Shown here piece after piece: positions 8,948 through 17,858 of a DNA stretch of 64,000 bases; position 1 is the stretch's first letter; each line of letters begins with the position of its first letter. A program made the translations under genes and the position numbers. The stretch is from Rugosibacter sp. Lineage in GTDB: Bacteria; Pseudomonadota; Gammaproteobacteria; Burkholderiales; Rhodocyclaceae. Location: contig SCUZ01000048.1 in the NCBI GenBank assembly GCA_004322535.1, positions 1 to 64,000 of the forward strand, in the 5' to 3' direction. The notes beneath the pieces are model-generated. The model was not told the DNA's origin and made no database searches. It saw only the letters and a program-made list of their open reading frames with translations.

Positions 8948-9718
8948 ATGGACATACAAGCTATCGTCGACGATTTTTGGGCCATGCGTGCGCAAGGCGT
9001 TTTTTACCCGTCGCAGTGGTTTGATCGGCTTACGCTGGATCAAGCCTGCTGTGTACAGCTTGGCCTGCTGGACAAATCTCTTGCCGCAGGTGAGCGGCAT
9101 ATTGGCTGGAAGGTCGGCCTGACTGCGGCGGCGATCCGTGAACAGTTTCGCGTGCATGAGCCGGTGTTTGGCTACTTGCTGGAAAGTGGCCGACTGCAAA
9201 GCGGTGCTGAAATCAATCTGGCCGATTGGCAAGGCGCGGGGTTTGAGAATGAGCTTTGCCTGCGTCTGGGCAAACCCCTGCGCGGCCCCGGGGTTGATGT
9301 GGCTGCGGCACAGGTAGCCGTGGACTCTTGCCACCCAGCCATGGAGCTGGTGGAAAACCGGGGAGACTTCACGGCGCAGCTTGCCGTTGCCGTGGCCGAT
9401 AACGTTCAGCAGCGTGCTTTTGTGGTTGGCCCTCAGGTTCCGCTAAAGGCAACCGCTGATCTCGCCGCGATTGAATGCACTGTTCGCCATAATGGGGTTG
9501 AGGTTGCAAAGGCAAAGGGGGATGCCGTCATGGGCAATCCCTACGCTTCACTCGCTTGGCTGGCCAACAAGCTGGCTGAGTTTGATCGCGGCCTGGAAGC
9601 GGGGCAATATGTCATGAGTGGCTCGTTTACCCGTCAGTTTCCGCTGGTTCCGGGTGATGTGGCAGAAACCCGGTTCAGCAGTATTGGCGAGGTGACTTTG
9701 CACATCACAGGACGTTGA
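8948..9718 (+). CDS. 2-keto-4-pentenoate hydratase / oxalocrotonate decarboxylase-like (FAH superfamily)
   Basis: A 256-residue member of the hydratase/decarboxylase branch (MhpD/DmpE/DmpH-like) of the fumarylacetoacetase superfamily. Supporting blocks are GWKVGLTAAAIREQF, EPVFGYLLESG, FENELCLRLG, HPAMELVENR and GDAVMGNPYASLAWL. Such enzymes act on 2-hydroxydienoates after aromatic ring cleavage, but no other catabolic genes are present, so the substrate is open. The ATG at 8948 follows the SDR gene by 7 bp. Confidence 0.85.
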   Translation: MDIQAIVDDFWAMRAQGVFYPSQWFDRLTLDQACCVQLGLLDKSLAAGERHIGWKVGLTAAAIREQFRVHEPVFGYLLESGRLQSGAEINLADWQGAGFENELCLRLGKPLRGPGVDVAAAQVAVDSCHPAMELVENRGDFTAQLAVAVADNVQQRAFVVGPQVPLKATADLAAIECTVRHNGVEVAKAKGDAVMGNPYASLAWLANKLAEFDRGLEAGQYVMSGSFTRQFPLVPGDVAETRFSSIGEVTLHITGR

Positions 9719-9778
9719 ATCAAGGGATATTTTCAAGGACGTGATTGCTTAAATGCTGCCTTGATTTATTAGAGGCCC

Positions 9779-9833
9779 TTGAAATATCCAACTTGAGCCC
9801 TTATCATTAGCACTCGCTTGGATAGAGTGCTAA
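9779..9833 (+). promoter_or_regulatory. groESL promoter with perfect CIRCE operator and overlapping heat-shock promoter
   Basis: TTAGCACTC (9807–9815), nine spacer bases and GAGTGCTAA (9825–9833) form a perfect CIRCE site, the HrcA repressor operator. Directly upstream, TTGAAA (9779–9784), 17 bp and TATCAT (9802–9807) form a good sigma-70 promoter. The same DNA also reads CTTGAA, 14 bp, CCCTTAT, close to the sigma-32 consensus. Dual HrcA and sigma-32 control is therefore likely. Confidence 0.9.
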
Positions 9834-9908
9834 TCGTTTCACCCCATTCCAGCTTTTCCGCAGGGCATCGCTCTGCACCCTCATTGACTAAATTTAAGGA
9901 GATTTTTA

Positions 9909-10199
9909 ATGAAAATCCGTCCCTTGCATGATCGTGTGATCGTCAAGCGTCTCGAAGAAGAGCGTAAAACTGCCTCCGGTATCGTTATTCCTGATGCCGC
10001 TGCCGAAAAACCTGATCAAGGCCAAGTAGTGGCCGTCGGTAACGGAAAAATCCAGGAAGACGGCAAAGTTCGCCCCATGTCGTTAAAGGTCGGTGAGCGT
10101 GTGCTGTTCGGCAAATACTCAGGTCAGGCCGTTAAGGTCGATGGCGAGGAATTGCTCGTCATGCGTGAAGAAGACATCATGGGCGTCGTTGAAGCCTGA
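9909..10199 (+). CDS. groES: Co-chaperonin GroES
   Basis: This 96-residue heptameric lid of the GroEL chaperonin starts [20 protein letters not shown]. It contains the mobile loop [11 protein letters not shown] and ends DIMGVVEA. It is preceded by an AAGGAG ribosome binding site and a CIRCE-controlled promoter and is followed after 36 bp by groEL. Confidence 0.98.
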   Translation: MKIRPLHDRVIVKRLEEERKTASGIVIPDAAAEKPDQGQVVAVGNGKIQEDGKVRPMSLKVGERVLFGKYSGQAVKVDGEELLVMREEDIMGVVEA

Positions 10200-10208
10200 T
10201 TGCCTTAA

Positions 10209-11891
<1,683 letters not shown>

Positions 11892-11956
11892 TTTCCCGTT
11901 TTTTCATCGGGTAAAATCAAACGACAAACGTTTTTACCCGGTAGCCTTTGTTTTAA

Positions 11957-11997
11957 GAAAAACCCGGCCTTGCTTTTATGCAAGTGCCGGGTTTTTC
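11957..11997 (+). terminator. groESL intrinsic terminator
   Basis: A hairpin with arms AAAACCCGGC and GCCGGGTTTT followed by a T-run lies about 65 bp after the groEL stop codon. Confidence 0.9.
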
Positions 11998-11999
11998 TC

Positions 12000-12249
12000 T
12001 TTTCAGAGAAAAGCAGGTATATTCGCGCCTCGTACTTTGGTTGTTACTAATTATTACAAATTATTTTTGATCAAAGTACCCTGGTTTTTTGGCAACAATT
12101 TTTCGGCAACATCGTGCCGATATCGGTAGTAAAACCCAAAGTAAAAACGGGCGGTGATAAATAGTACAGCTATCAGCCGACCGAAAAAAGCTGGGGGAGG
12201 AGAAGGGGAATACCCCACATTGAGCCGGCCCGACAGGGTCGGCTTTTTT
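12000..12249 (+). ncRNA. Candidate small RNA between groEL and actP
   Basis: No coding region is visible on the plus strand between the groEL terminator and the end of actP. Nevertheless a second strong plus-strand intrinsic terminator stands at 12223–12249 (AGCCGGCCC, GACA loop, GGGTCGGCT, then six T). Just upstream are a GGGG-AATA-CCCC hairpin (12206–12217) and purine-rich GGA motifs (GGGGGAGGAGAAGGGG). A terminator without an upstream gene implies an independent short transcript. The 5' end is unknown. Confidence 0.4.
12223..12249 (+). terminator. Orphan intrinsic terminator
   Basis: A 9 bp stem (one G-U pair) with a GACA tetraloop and TTTTTT tail on the plus strand. On the minus strand there is no T-run, so it does not serve actP. 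Confidence 0.75.
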
Positions 12250-12257
12250 ATTTGCTC

Positions 12258-12309
12258 GTCGTCTCACGAACGCGCCCCGCAGGAAGTCCCCTTGGGGTGC
12301 CGACTTTTA
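12258..12309 (-). repeat. Dispersed repeat copy n (right-arm type, at actP stop)
   Basis: The plus strand reads GTCTCAC … GGAAGTCCCCTTGGGGTGCCGACTTTTAG (positions 12261–12310). It combines the inverted core end GCCGACTTTT with the CCCTTGGGG arm found in copies d, l and m. The last bases overlap the actP stop codon. It suggests that the complete element has AAAAGTCGGC…GCCGACTTTT inverted ends. Confidence 0.65.
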
Positions 12310-13986
12310 GTGCACTGATGTACTGGATGCACCCAGCCCTGTTTCTGAACGTATCTGTTGCGCATCGAACAAAGCGCGCTCGCGCTGTGCCTGTGGGCTG
12401 TGATCAGTCAGCGATACCAGCCAGATGGTGACAAAGGCCGCAGTCATCGAGAATAGCGCAGGCGAGGCATAAGGAAACCAGGCGGACCCTTCGGGGTAGC
12501 CGAGCACTTTTTCCCACACAGCGGGTGAGAGTATCGTCAAGGTGACAGACAGTATCAAACCCACAAATCCGCCTGTTACCGCGCCACGTGTCGTGCAATT
12601 TTTCCACAGCACCGACATGAATAACACCGGAAAATTGGCTGAACAGGCTACCGCAAAAGCCAGCATCACCATAAATGCCACGTTTTGTTTTTCAAATGCA
12701 ATGCCCAGCAAAATGGCAACGACGCCAAGACAAAGCGTGGTGATTTTCGAGACACGCAACTCGGCCCAGCTATCAGCCTTGCCTTTTTTAATGACGGTGG
12801 CGTAAAGATCATGGGCTACTGCCGAAGCACCGGAGAGTGTCAGCCCCGACACCACGGCGAGGATTGTGGCAAACGCCACGGCCGAAATAAAACCCAGAAA
12901 TACATTGCCGCCAACCGCATTGGCTAAATGCACGGCCGCCATGTTGCCACCGCCTTGCAAACCTTTGGTGATGTCGCCATCGACAAAATAAGCCAACGGG
13001 TTTTGCGTTAACAACACAATGGCACCAAAGCCGATAATGAAAGTCAGGATGTAAAAATAACCAATCCAGGTGGTCGCCCAGGCAACAGATTTACGCGCTT
13101 CTTTTGCTGATGGCACAGTAAAAAAGCGCATCAGGATATGTGGCAAACCCGCTGTGCCAAACATCAACGCCATGCCTACCGATACAGCTGATAGGGGGTC
13201 TTTAATCAGCCCGCCGGGTGCCATGATGGCATCCTTTTTGGCATGCACTTCAACGGCTTTGGCAAATAGCGCCTCAGGGCTGAAATGAAATTGCCACAAC
13301 ACTGCGAATGCCATGAACGATGCACCAACGAGCAACAACACTGCTTTAATGATTTGTACCCAAGTGGTTGCCGTCATGCCGCCAAACAGTACGTAAGACA
13401 TCATCAACCCGCCTACGGAGAGGACTGCGACGAAGTAATCAAGACCAAACAGCAGCTTGATCAACTGCCCGGCGCCGACCATTTGCGCAATCATGTAAAA
13501 CAGTACCACCACGAGCGAGCCGCAGGCCGCAAAAATACGAATGGGCGTTTGCGAAAAGCGGTAGCCGGCAACATCGGCAAATGTAAACCTGCCTAGATTG
13601 CGCAACCGTTCGGCCATCAAGAAAGTGAGTACAGGCCACCCTACCAACCAGCCGATCGAAAAAATCAGCCCGTCAAAACCACTGGCAAACACCAGGCCTG
13701 AAATGCCCAGAAAAGAAGCTGCCGACATGTAGTCCCCCGCGATGGCCAGCCCGTTCTGAAACCCCGTGATGTTGCCTCCAGCAGTATAAAAATCAGCGGC
13801 TGTGCGGGTTTTTTTTGCGGCCCATCTGGTAATCGCCAATGTGATGAGAATAAAACCGATGAACATGGCAATCGCCGTCCAGTTAGTGGCTTGTTTTTGC
13901 ACCTGACCTACATCCACCCCGGCGGCAAGGGCATGGTTTGCGTTGAAAAACAATATTAAAAGCCATGGCATCTTGAGCATGTTCAT
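12307..13986 (-). CDS. actP: Cation/acetate symporter ActP
   Basis: This 559-residue sodium:solute symporter imports acetate and related short acids through the inner membrane. It has an N-terminal signal-like segment ([14 protein letters not shown]), about 13 membrane helices, [20 protein letters not shown] and [14 protein letters not shown]. The upstream DUF485 gene (YjcH-like) overlaps its start by 4 bp, the standard yjcH–actP pair. The stop codon falls in a copy of the dispersed repeat. Confidence 0.94.
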   Translation of the reverse strand: MNMLKMPWLLILFFNANHALAAGVDVGQVQKQATNWTAIAMFIGFILITLAITRWAAKKTRTAADFYTAGGNITGFQNGLAIAGDYMSAASFLGISGLVFASGFDGLIFSIGWLVGWPVLTFLMAERLRNLGRFTFADVAGYRFSQTPIRIFAACGSLVVVLFYMIAQMVGAGQLIKLLFGLDYFVAVLSVGGLMMSYVLFGGMTATTWVQIIKAVLLLVGASFMAFAVLWQFHFSPEALFAKAVEVHAKKDAIMAPGGLIKDPLSAVSVGMALMFGTAGLPHILMRFFTVPSAKEARKSVAWATTWIGYFYILTFIIGFGAIVLLTQNPLAYFVDGDITKGLQGGGNMAAVHLANAVGGNVFLGFISAVAFATILAVVSGLTLSGASAVAHDLYATVIKKGKADSWAELRVSKITTLCLGVVAILLGIAFEKQNVAFMVMLAFAVACSANFPVLFMSVLWKNCTTRGAVTGGFVGLILSVTLTILSPAVWEKVLGYPEGSAWFPYASPALFSMTAAFVTIWLVSLTDHSPQAQRERALFDAQQIRSETGLGASSTSVH

Positions 13987-14294
13987 TCGGCAGCCTCCCG
14001 TAGGAGTTCAGCTGCCATGGCGTCAAACCGCGTATTAGCCACATGCACATAGAAGGCGGTAATGAGGATAGTCAAAACAATCACACCCAAACCCAGTGGA
14101 ATGCCGAGGGAAGTCACCCACCCAGCCCCTAGTTTTTGTGCCAGAAATGGCTTATCAAATGCCACCAGCAAGATGTAGCCAAAATAAATAACCACCACCA
14201 GCAAGGTCATCACGAGGGCGTAACGATTGCGCGTGCGCACCAGATGGTGAAATTTCGGATTGGCTAAAATCCGTTCAGCCGGTATATTTCTCAT
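13983..14294 (-). CDS. DUF485 membrane protein (YjcH-like)
   Basis: A 103-residue inner-membrane protein with two predicted helices ([20 protein letters not shown] and [20 protein letters not shown]). It belongs to the DUF485/YjcH family that is encoded immediately upstream of actP and probably assists the permease. The ATGA overlap with actP supports translational coupling. A ribosome binding site GGAGGAGA precedes the start. Confidence 0.9.
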   Translation of the reverse strand: MRNIPAERILANPKFHHLVRTRNRYALVMTLLVVVIYFGYILLVAFDKPFLAQKLGAGWVTSLGIPLGLGVIVLTILITAFYVHVANTRFDAMAAELLREAAE

Positions 14295-14375
14295 ACATTC
14301 TCTCCTCCATGAAGATAAAGCATTCGTTATTTTTGACGCAATGCCTAGCTAGCCCCTATAATACCCAACCTCATT

Positions 14376-14451
14376 GGCCGGGTAGCTCAGTCGGTAGAGC
14401 AACGGATTGAAAATCCGTGTGTCGACAGTTCGATTCTGTCCCCGGCCACCA
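14376..14451 (+). tRNA. tRNA-Phe (GAA)
   Basis: A 76-nt cloverleaf with acceptor arms GGCCGGG and CCCGGCC, encoded CCA end, D-loop AGCTCAGTCGGTAGAGC, T-loop GTTCGATTC and an anticodon arm ACGGA-TTGAAAA-TCCGT whose loop gives anticodon GAA. A TATAAT box lies 14 bp upstream (14357–14362). Confidence 0.97.
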
Positions 14452-14459
14452 GTATTCAA

Positions 14460-14491
14460 GGGCAACCGTTCTCGGTTGCCCTTTCCTTTTT
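14460..14491 (+). terminator. Terminator after tRNA-Phe
   Basis: GGGCAACCG, TTCT loop, CGGTTGCCC, followed by TTTCCTTTTT, eight bases after the tRNA. Confidence 0.85.
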
Positions 14492-14740
14492 CGGCGTTCC
14501 CCCACGCTACGCGGGGTGTGAGGCCGATCTGCGTGCGCTGGCCAGTCTACAACGCCCTCCCGATTTCTGGTCGTTTCCCGCCATTTCGATTCCCTTCTGT
14601 TCTCTGTTCTCGAAAAACAGGGCAGAACTTCGACGGTACAGGCACACGCAGACTGCGATCCAGGTCAACCACTTGCACGCGCGTCGGAGAGGGAAGTTCT
14701 GGGGTCACATGGCCCCCAAAACAACCGCACAACTTCAGTA
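14492..14740. other. Intergenic stretch without recognisable gene
   Basis: No convincing gene is seen. Short open frames on both strands lack ribosome binding sites and family matches. It may be worn-out mobile DNA between tRNA-Phe and the following accessory genes, but no duplicated tRNA end was found. Confidence 0.4.
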
Positions 14741-15316
14741 TCACTTGATCCAGGTATCGACCTGTAACAAGGCCAGGACGCCCATCACTGCGAACATTGC
14801 TGCTGCGATGGAATGCACAAGCTTCATGGAGATTTTCTTGGAGAAGCGGTCCCCGACAAACACCGCTGGCACATCGGCGATCAGCATGCCAAGTGTGGTG
14901 CCAATCACGACCATCGCGGGATTCGGAAAATGCGCTGCCATGGCCACCGTGGCAATCTGAGTCTTATCGCCCATCTCCGCCAAAAAGAAGGTCACGAGCG
15001 TGGCACCGAAGACACCCAAGTGTTTCGCAACTTGAGTCTCTTCTTCTTCGATCTTGTCGGGAATCATGGTCCAAATGGCCATGCCAAGAAATGATACTCC
15101 GACAACCCATCTAAGGACCTCGGGAGTAAGCATGGACGTAATCCAGGCACCCAATGCGCCAGCGAGCCCATGATTGACAAGGGTCGCACAAAGAATCGCG
15201 GCAATGATGGGGATGGGCTTTTTGAATCGTGCGGCAAGCACGAAAGCAAGGAGTTGAGTCTTGTCGCCGATTTCGGCGAGGGCAACAACACCCATTGAGG
15301 TGAGCAGAGCTTCCAT
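14741..15316 (-). CDS. GDT1/TMEM165 family transporter (UPF0016), putative Mn2+ or Ca2+ exporter
   Basis: A 191-residue inner-membrane protein with six helices arranged as two homologous halves. Each half carries the family signature ExGDKT: ALAEIGDKTQLLAF and FLAEMGDKTQIATV. Bacterial members (MneA/MntX-like) export manganese; eukaryotic ones move Mn2+/Ca2+/H+. I looked for a yybP-ykoY manganese riboswitch in the leader (15317–15420) and could not identify one. Confidence 0.9.
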   Translation of the reverse strand: MEALLTSMGVVALAEIGDKTQLLAFVLAARFKKPIPIIAAILCATLVNHGLAGALGAWITSMLTPEVLRWVVGVSFLGMAIWTMIPDKIEEEETQVAKHLGVFGATLVTFFLAEMGDKTQIATVAMAAHFPNPAMVVIGTTLGMLIADVPAVFVGDRFSKKISMKLVHSIAAAMFAVMGVLALLQVDTWIK

Positions 15317-15384
15317 TTTTTAGGTTCCCAGGCCGGGCAAAAAGACAATTGACCACGCGCCTCCCCGGCCAAACCGGAGGCTGC

Positions 15385-15540
15385 ATGGTCAAAGGTCTTG
15401 CCAAGTCGGAAACCGCTTACGCCATGATCAGTGAGATCAAGTATGTTGACGCAAGCACCGCCAAAGATCTGACGGCCGGCTACTCCCCAGTGACGCTTGA
15501 AGTTTACCCGACAAACTCAGTGCGCGGAGAACTCAAATAG
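15385..15540 (+). CDS. Small hypothetical protein
   Basis: A 51-codon frame from ATG 15385 (MVKGLAKSETAYAMISEI) to TAG. I do not recognise a family. It may be the upstream fragment of a decayed gene that continues in another frame at about 15560. Confidence 0.3.
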   Translation: MVKGLAKSETAYAMISEIKYVDASTAKDLTAGYSPVTLEVYPTNSVRGELK

Positions 15541-15665
15541 CCTGCGCTGCTCGCCCCGATCCAGCGCCGCCGCCGAAACGAATGCCTACTTCGAAGGAGC
15601 TTACATCGAATCCACTGAGGATCCAGAGCCGCTGAAGGGTTCATCCAGTGGGGGCAATGTCGGAA

Positions 15666-15847
15666 TGGACCAGGATTTGGACAAGTCCTTCAGCGGCGAC
15701 AACATTTTGGTCAATGGGGTTGTTCGGGTCTGGAAGGCGGGCAGGGTTTGCCTCATGAACAACATGGAGCTTGATATCGGCGCCAGCATTGACGACAGCT
15801 ACTACGAGTCCGACGACGAGTCCGATGGCCACCAGATCGCGGCGTAA
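15666..15847 (+). CDS. Small acidic hypothetical protein or gene remnant
   Basis: From ATG 15666 the frame encodes about 60 residues rich in Asp, Glu and Ser, with an acidic tail (YYESDDESDGHQIAA). The frame is open further upstream to about 15560 without a clear start, which fits a 5'-damaged gene. No family is recognised. Confidence 0.3.
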
Positions 15848-15894
15848 GCTTCAATCACCTATGCATGGATAGGCTGTCGCGCCCCAGGAAAAGA

Positions 15895-15923
15895 GTACCC
15901 CGCCCCTAGAAGAGGCGGGGTAT
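15895..15923 (-). terminator. Terminator of the YjzC-like gene
   Basis: The inverted repeat TACCCCGCC … GGCGGGGTA is followed on the minus strand by CTCTTTTCC, just after the small gene ending at 15938. Confidence 0.7.
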
Positions 15924-15937
15924 CTCGGGACTTGCCT

Positions 15938-16102
15938 TTAGCGCTCGTGCTTGGTCGGATCGACCAAAACATACCCCTGACCAGGGCGTGGTGTCGGCGG
16001 CAGGGGCTTGCCCTGGACGCTGGTCACCTCGTTCCCGGTTTTGGGATTTTGGTACTGACCCGATAGCGGTGCCGGAGTACCCGGCTTCAGCGTTTTGCTC
16101 AT
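15938..16102 (-). CDS. YjzC-like small protein
   Basis: A 54-residue protein starting MSKTLKPGTPAPLSGQY with ribosome binding site AAAGGAG. It matches the YjzC pattern of lysine/proline-rich small proteins: KPG-x-x-AP-x-SGQY, LPPTPRPGQGYVLVDPTKH. The function is unknown. It has its own terminator and is monocistronic. This family is scattered among bacteria, fitting an accessory region. Confidence 0.75.
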   Translation of the reverse strand: MSKTLKPGTPAPLSGQYQNPKTGNEVTSVQGKPLPPTPRPGQGYVLVDPTKHER

Positions 16103-16240
16103 GTGAATCTCCTTTAGTAAATGAGCACTTGCCAAAACGGGGCCGATTCCTTATGACATTCGGCAGGCCTTGCGGTCTGACCGAAAATCAGCGAAACTCG
16201 CAGCTGTCTAACGGCAGCGGTCTCTTCGGAGATCGTTTTT

Positions 16241-16268
16241 CGCCTGGGTAGTTCAAGCTACCCAGGCG
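16241..16268. other. Strong inverted repeat
   Basis: CGCCTGGGTAG and CTACCCAGGCG form an 11 bp perfect stem with a 6 nt loop. There is no T-run on either outgoing side; a second short inverted repeat (GGATTG … CAATCC, about 16281–16304) follows. It may reduce read-through between the convergent ends or be an operator. Confidence 0.5.
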
Positions 16269-16312
16269 ATCCCCACCTATCTGGATTGACTTATAGGCCA
16301 ATCCAAATCCTG

Positions 16313-17437
16313 TTAACTCGTGTGTGCCTGCGACCCTCCGAGCTGATCATCAAAGTTCTTCCGTACTTCACCTTTAGCGCCTAGAAGGCCGTTCAGCAAA
16401 CGCCAATTGTCGGTTTCGTAACGGACGCGCCCGGCAACGATGGCGGGGTGAATCCGCAGTTTGTTGGCCAGCGCGATGGCATTTTCTGGCGAGTGCGTGA
16501 TCTTTGCGGCTGATTTTTCCCATTCGATTGCGGGAATCAGCGCATCTCGTGCCCCCTGATCGGCCTCATGTTCTTCCTTGCTCGACCGCGTCTTGTCGTC
16601 GAGGTTGTCCGCGATAAACATGTGCGATGCCTTTAGGTGCTTTTGCACATGTACCAATTCGTGCATCAGGGCGAACCAGAAGTTGTCCATGCGGTCGTGC
16701 CGAAGTGTCAGTGCGACGATCGGGGAATTGTCGTCAAGCATGGCTGCCCCATCAAGATAGGTCTTCTTGTAGTGCGGTTCGACGACCAGCGCGATACCGT
16801 TGTCCGCGAGAAACTCTTGCGCCAAAGATGGCCCTTTCTCGAATCTGGACAGCTTTGCTAAGTCGCGCAGCCACTCGTCTGTAATGGTCCCGTCCTTGTA
16901 TTGCGTAGTCAACTTTAGGCTACGAGCTTTCTTCAGGACGCAAATGCGCCAAATCAGTAGCGCATACTCGTCCATGACACGGGAACCACTTTGGTGTAAT
17001 CGCGCCCGCAAAAGGGCTGGACGCACCCTATCCCCGAGCTCCCCCCGCATAAACTTGCGCACCAGATCTTCGGCATACTCCTTGACCTGCTTGATCCCAC
17101 CCGTGAAATCGGCGAAGTAGCCTCGCTCCCACATTTCTTGCAGTGGGAATTTGGAGTAGTTGTACTGGGGCTCTGATGAAAGATCGACATCCTCATCCCC
17201 GGAGCCGCCGATGAGCACCTCTGCCGGGATATTTAGACCCATGTGAAGCTTTCGGATCATCGACAGACTGAGTGGCCGCTTCCGTGAAATCACTTCTGAC
17301 ACCTTGGACAGAGAACCAATATAGGGCACCAAGTCTTTCTTGCTCAGCTGCTGCTGATCCATACGGAACAGAATTGCCTCGATCGGATCCGGGCTTATTG
17401 GCTGAACCTTGCTGCGCTCGTAGGATTCAATCACCAA
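16313..17437 (-). CDS. higA: HigA-type antitoxin fused to an ImmA/IrrE metallopeptidase domain
   Basis: A 374-residue protein. The N-terminal part resembles HigA/Xre antitoxins (PDPIEAILFRMDQQQLSKKDLVPYIGS is split over residues 16–42 and is followed by a helix-turn-helix with SKVSEVISRKRPLS). The C-terminal half carries the zinc peptidase motif HELVH (residues about 262–266) with a downstream EHEAD, as in ImmA/IrrE. Such proteins repress their own operon and may be proteolytically tuned. The reading frame continues about 18 codons upstream of the GTG start (AELEFLAL) without an ATG, suggesting a lost or altered N-terminus. Confidence 0.75.
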   Translation of the reverse strand: MVIESYERSKVQPISPDPIEAILFRMDQQQLSKKDLVPYIGSLSKVSEVISRKRPLSLSMIRKLHMGLNIPAEVLIGGSGDEDVDLSSEPQYNYSKFPLQEMWERGYFADFTGGIKQVKEYAEDLVRKFMRGELGDRVRPALLRARLHQSGSRVMDEYALLIWRICVLKKARSLKLTTQYKDGTITDEWLRDLAKLSRFEKGPSLAQEFLADNGIALVVEPHYKKTYLDGAAMLDDNSPIVALTLRHDRMDNFWFALMHELVHVQKHLKASHMFIADNLDDKTRSSKEEHEADQGARDALIPAIEWEKSAAKITHSPENAIALANKLRIHPAIVAGRVRYETDNWRLLNGLLGAKGEVRKNFDDQLGGSQAHTS

Positions 17438-17510
17438 CGCGAGGAATTCCAGTTCCGCCTCCTTGCTCGAACCTGTTGTTTCATAGCCCGCTCCCTCTCA
17501 AAAATTTTGG

Positions 17511-17804
17511 TCACTTACGCCGCCCTCGAAAATTCTGCTTGTCGTACTCGGCGTGAGTACCAACCCATTCGATCAATACGATTACGTTCTGATATCTAGC
17601 TTTCACCATCAAGCGATAAGTGTTCCCCTTGGTGTTGAAGATCACCCGATTCTCTGCCAGGAAACTGGCACCTGGATAACGGTCTTTTATATCTTGAGGT
17701 CCGCTCCATTTTGTCGCTTCCACTTCTGATTGCCATGCGTCCAGTGGCCCGCGGGAGTCTGCGCGGGTTTGCCCGATACAATGACAGAACCGTTCGAGAG
17801 TTTG
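17511..17804 (-). pseudogene. higB: HigB-type toxin, 5'-truncated
   Basis: The frame encodes a RelE/HigB mRNA interferase: GPLDAWQSEVEATKW, QDIKDRYPGASFL, RVIFNTKGNTYRLMV and WVGTHAEYDKQNF. Homology continues upstream of the first usable start (GTG 17723, 70 aa) to an in-frame stop at 17805–17807, with no ATG, GTG or TTG in those 27 codons. The first few residues are thus missing, probably because the adjacent polysaccharide locus was joined here. The toxin-before-antitoxin order is typical of higBA. It may be inactive. Confidence 0.65.
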
Positions 17805-17836
17805 TTAAACTGCACCACCAATGCAAAACCGTTAAA

Positions 17837-17858
17837 GCCCGACTGTTCTCAGTCGGGC
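17837..17858. terminator. Bidirectional terminator overlapping the pglF-like stop codon
   Basis: GCCCGACT, GTTCTC loop, AGTCGGGC. On the plus strand it is followed by TTTTTCTTTT. On the minus strand it contains the stop codon of the dehydratase gene (17849–17851) and is followed by a weaker T-rich stretch. Confidence 0.75.

Noticed and set aside
15317-15420. A possible yybP-ykoY manganese riboswitch ahead of the GDT1-type gene.
   Set aside because: GGGGAG occurs but the paired conserved elements of the class are absent, so I could not support it.
14376-17810. A genomic island integrated at tRNA-Phe.
   Set aside because: The stretch looks accessory, but no integrase gene and no second copy of the tRNA 3' end were found.
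17790-17836. A tRNA-like 3' end (GTTCGA … ACCACCA) before the terminator.
   Set aside because: No acceptor or T-stem pairing could be drawn, and the segment is antisense to the higB remnant.
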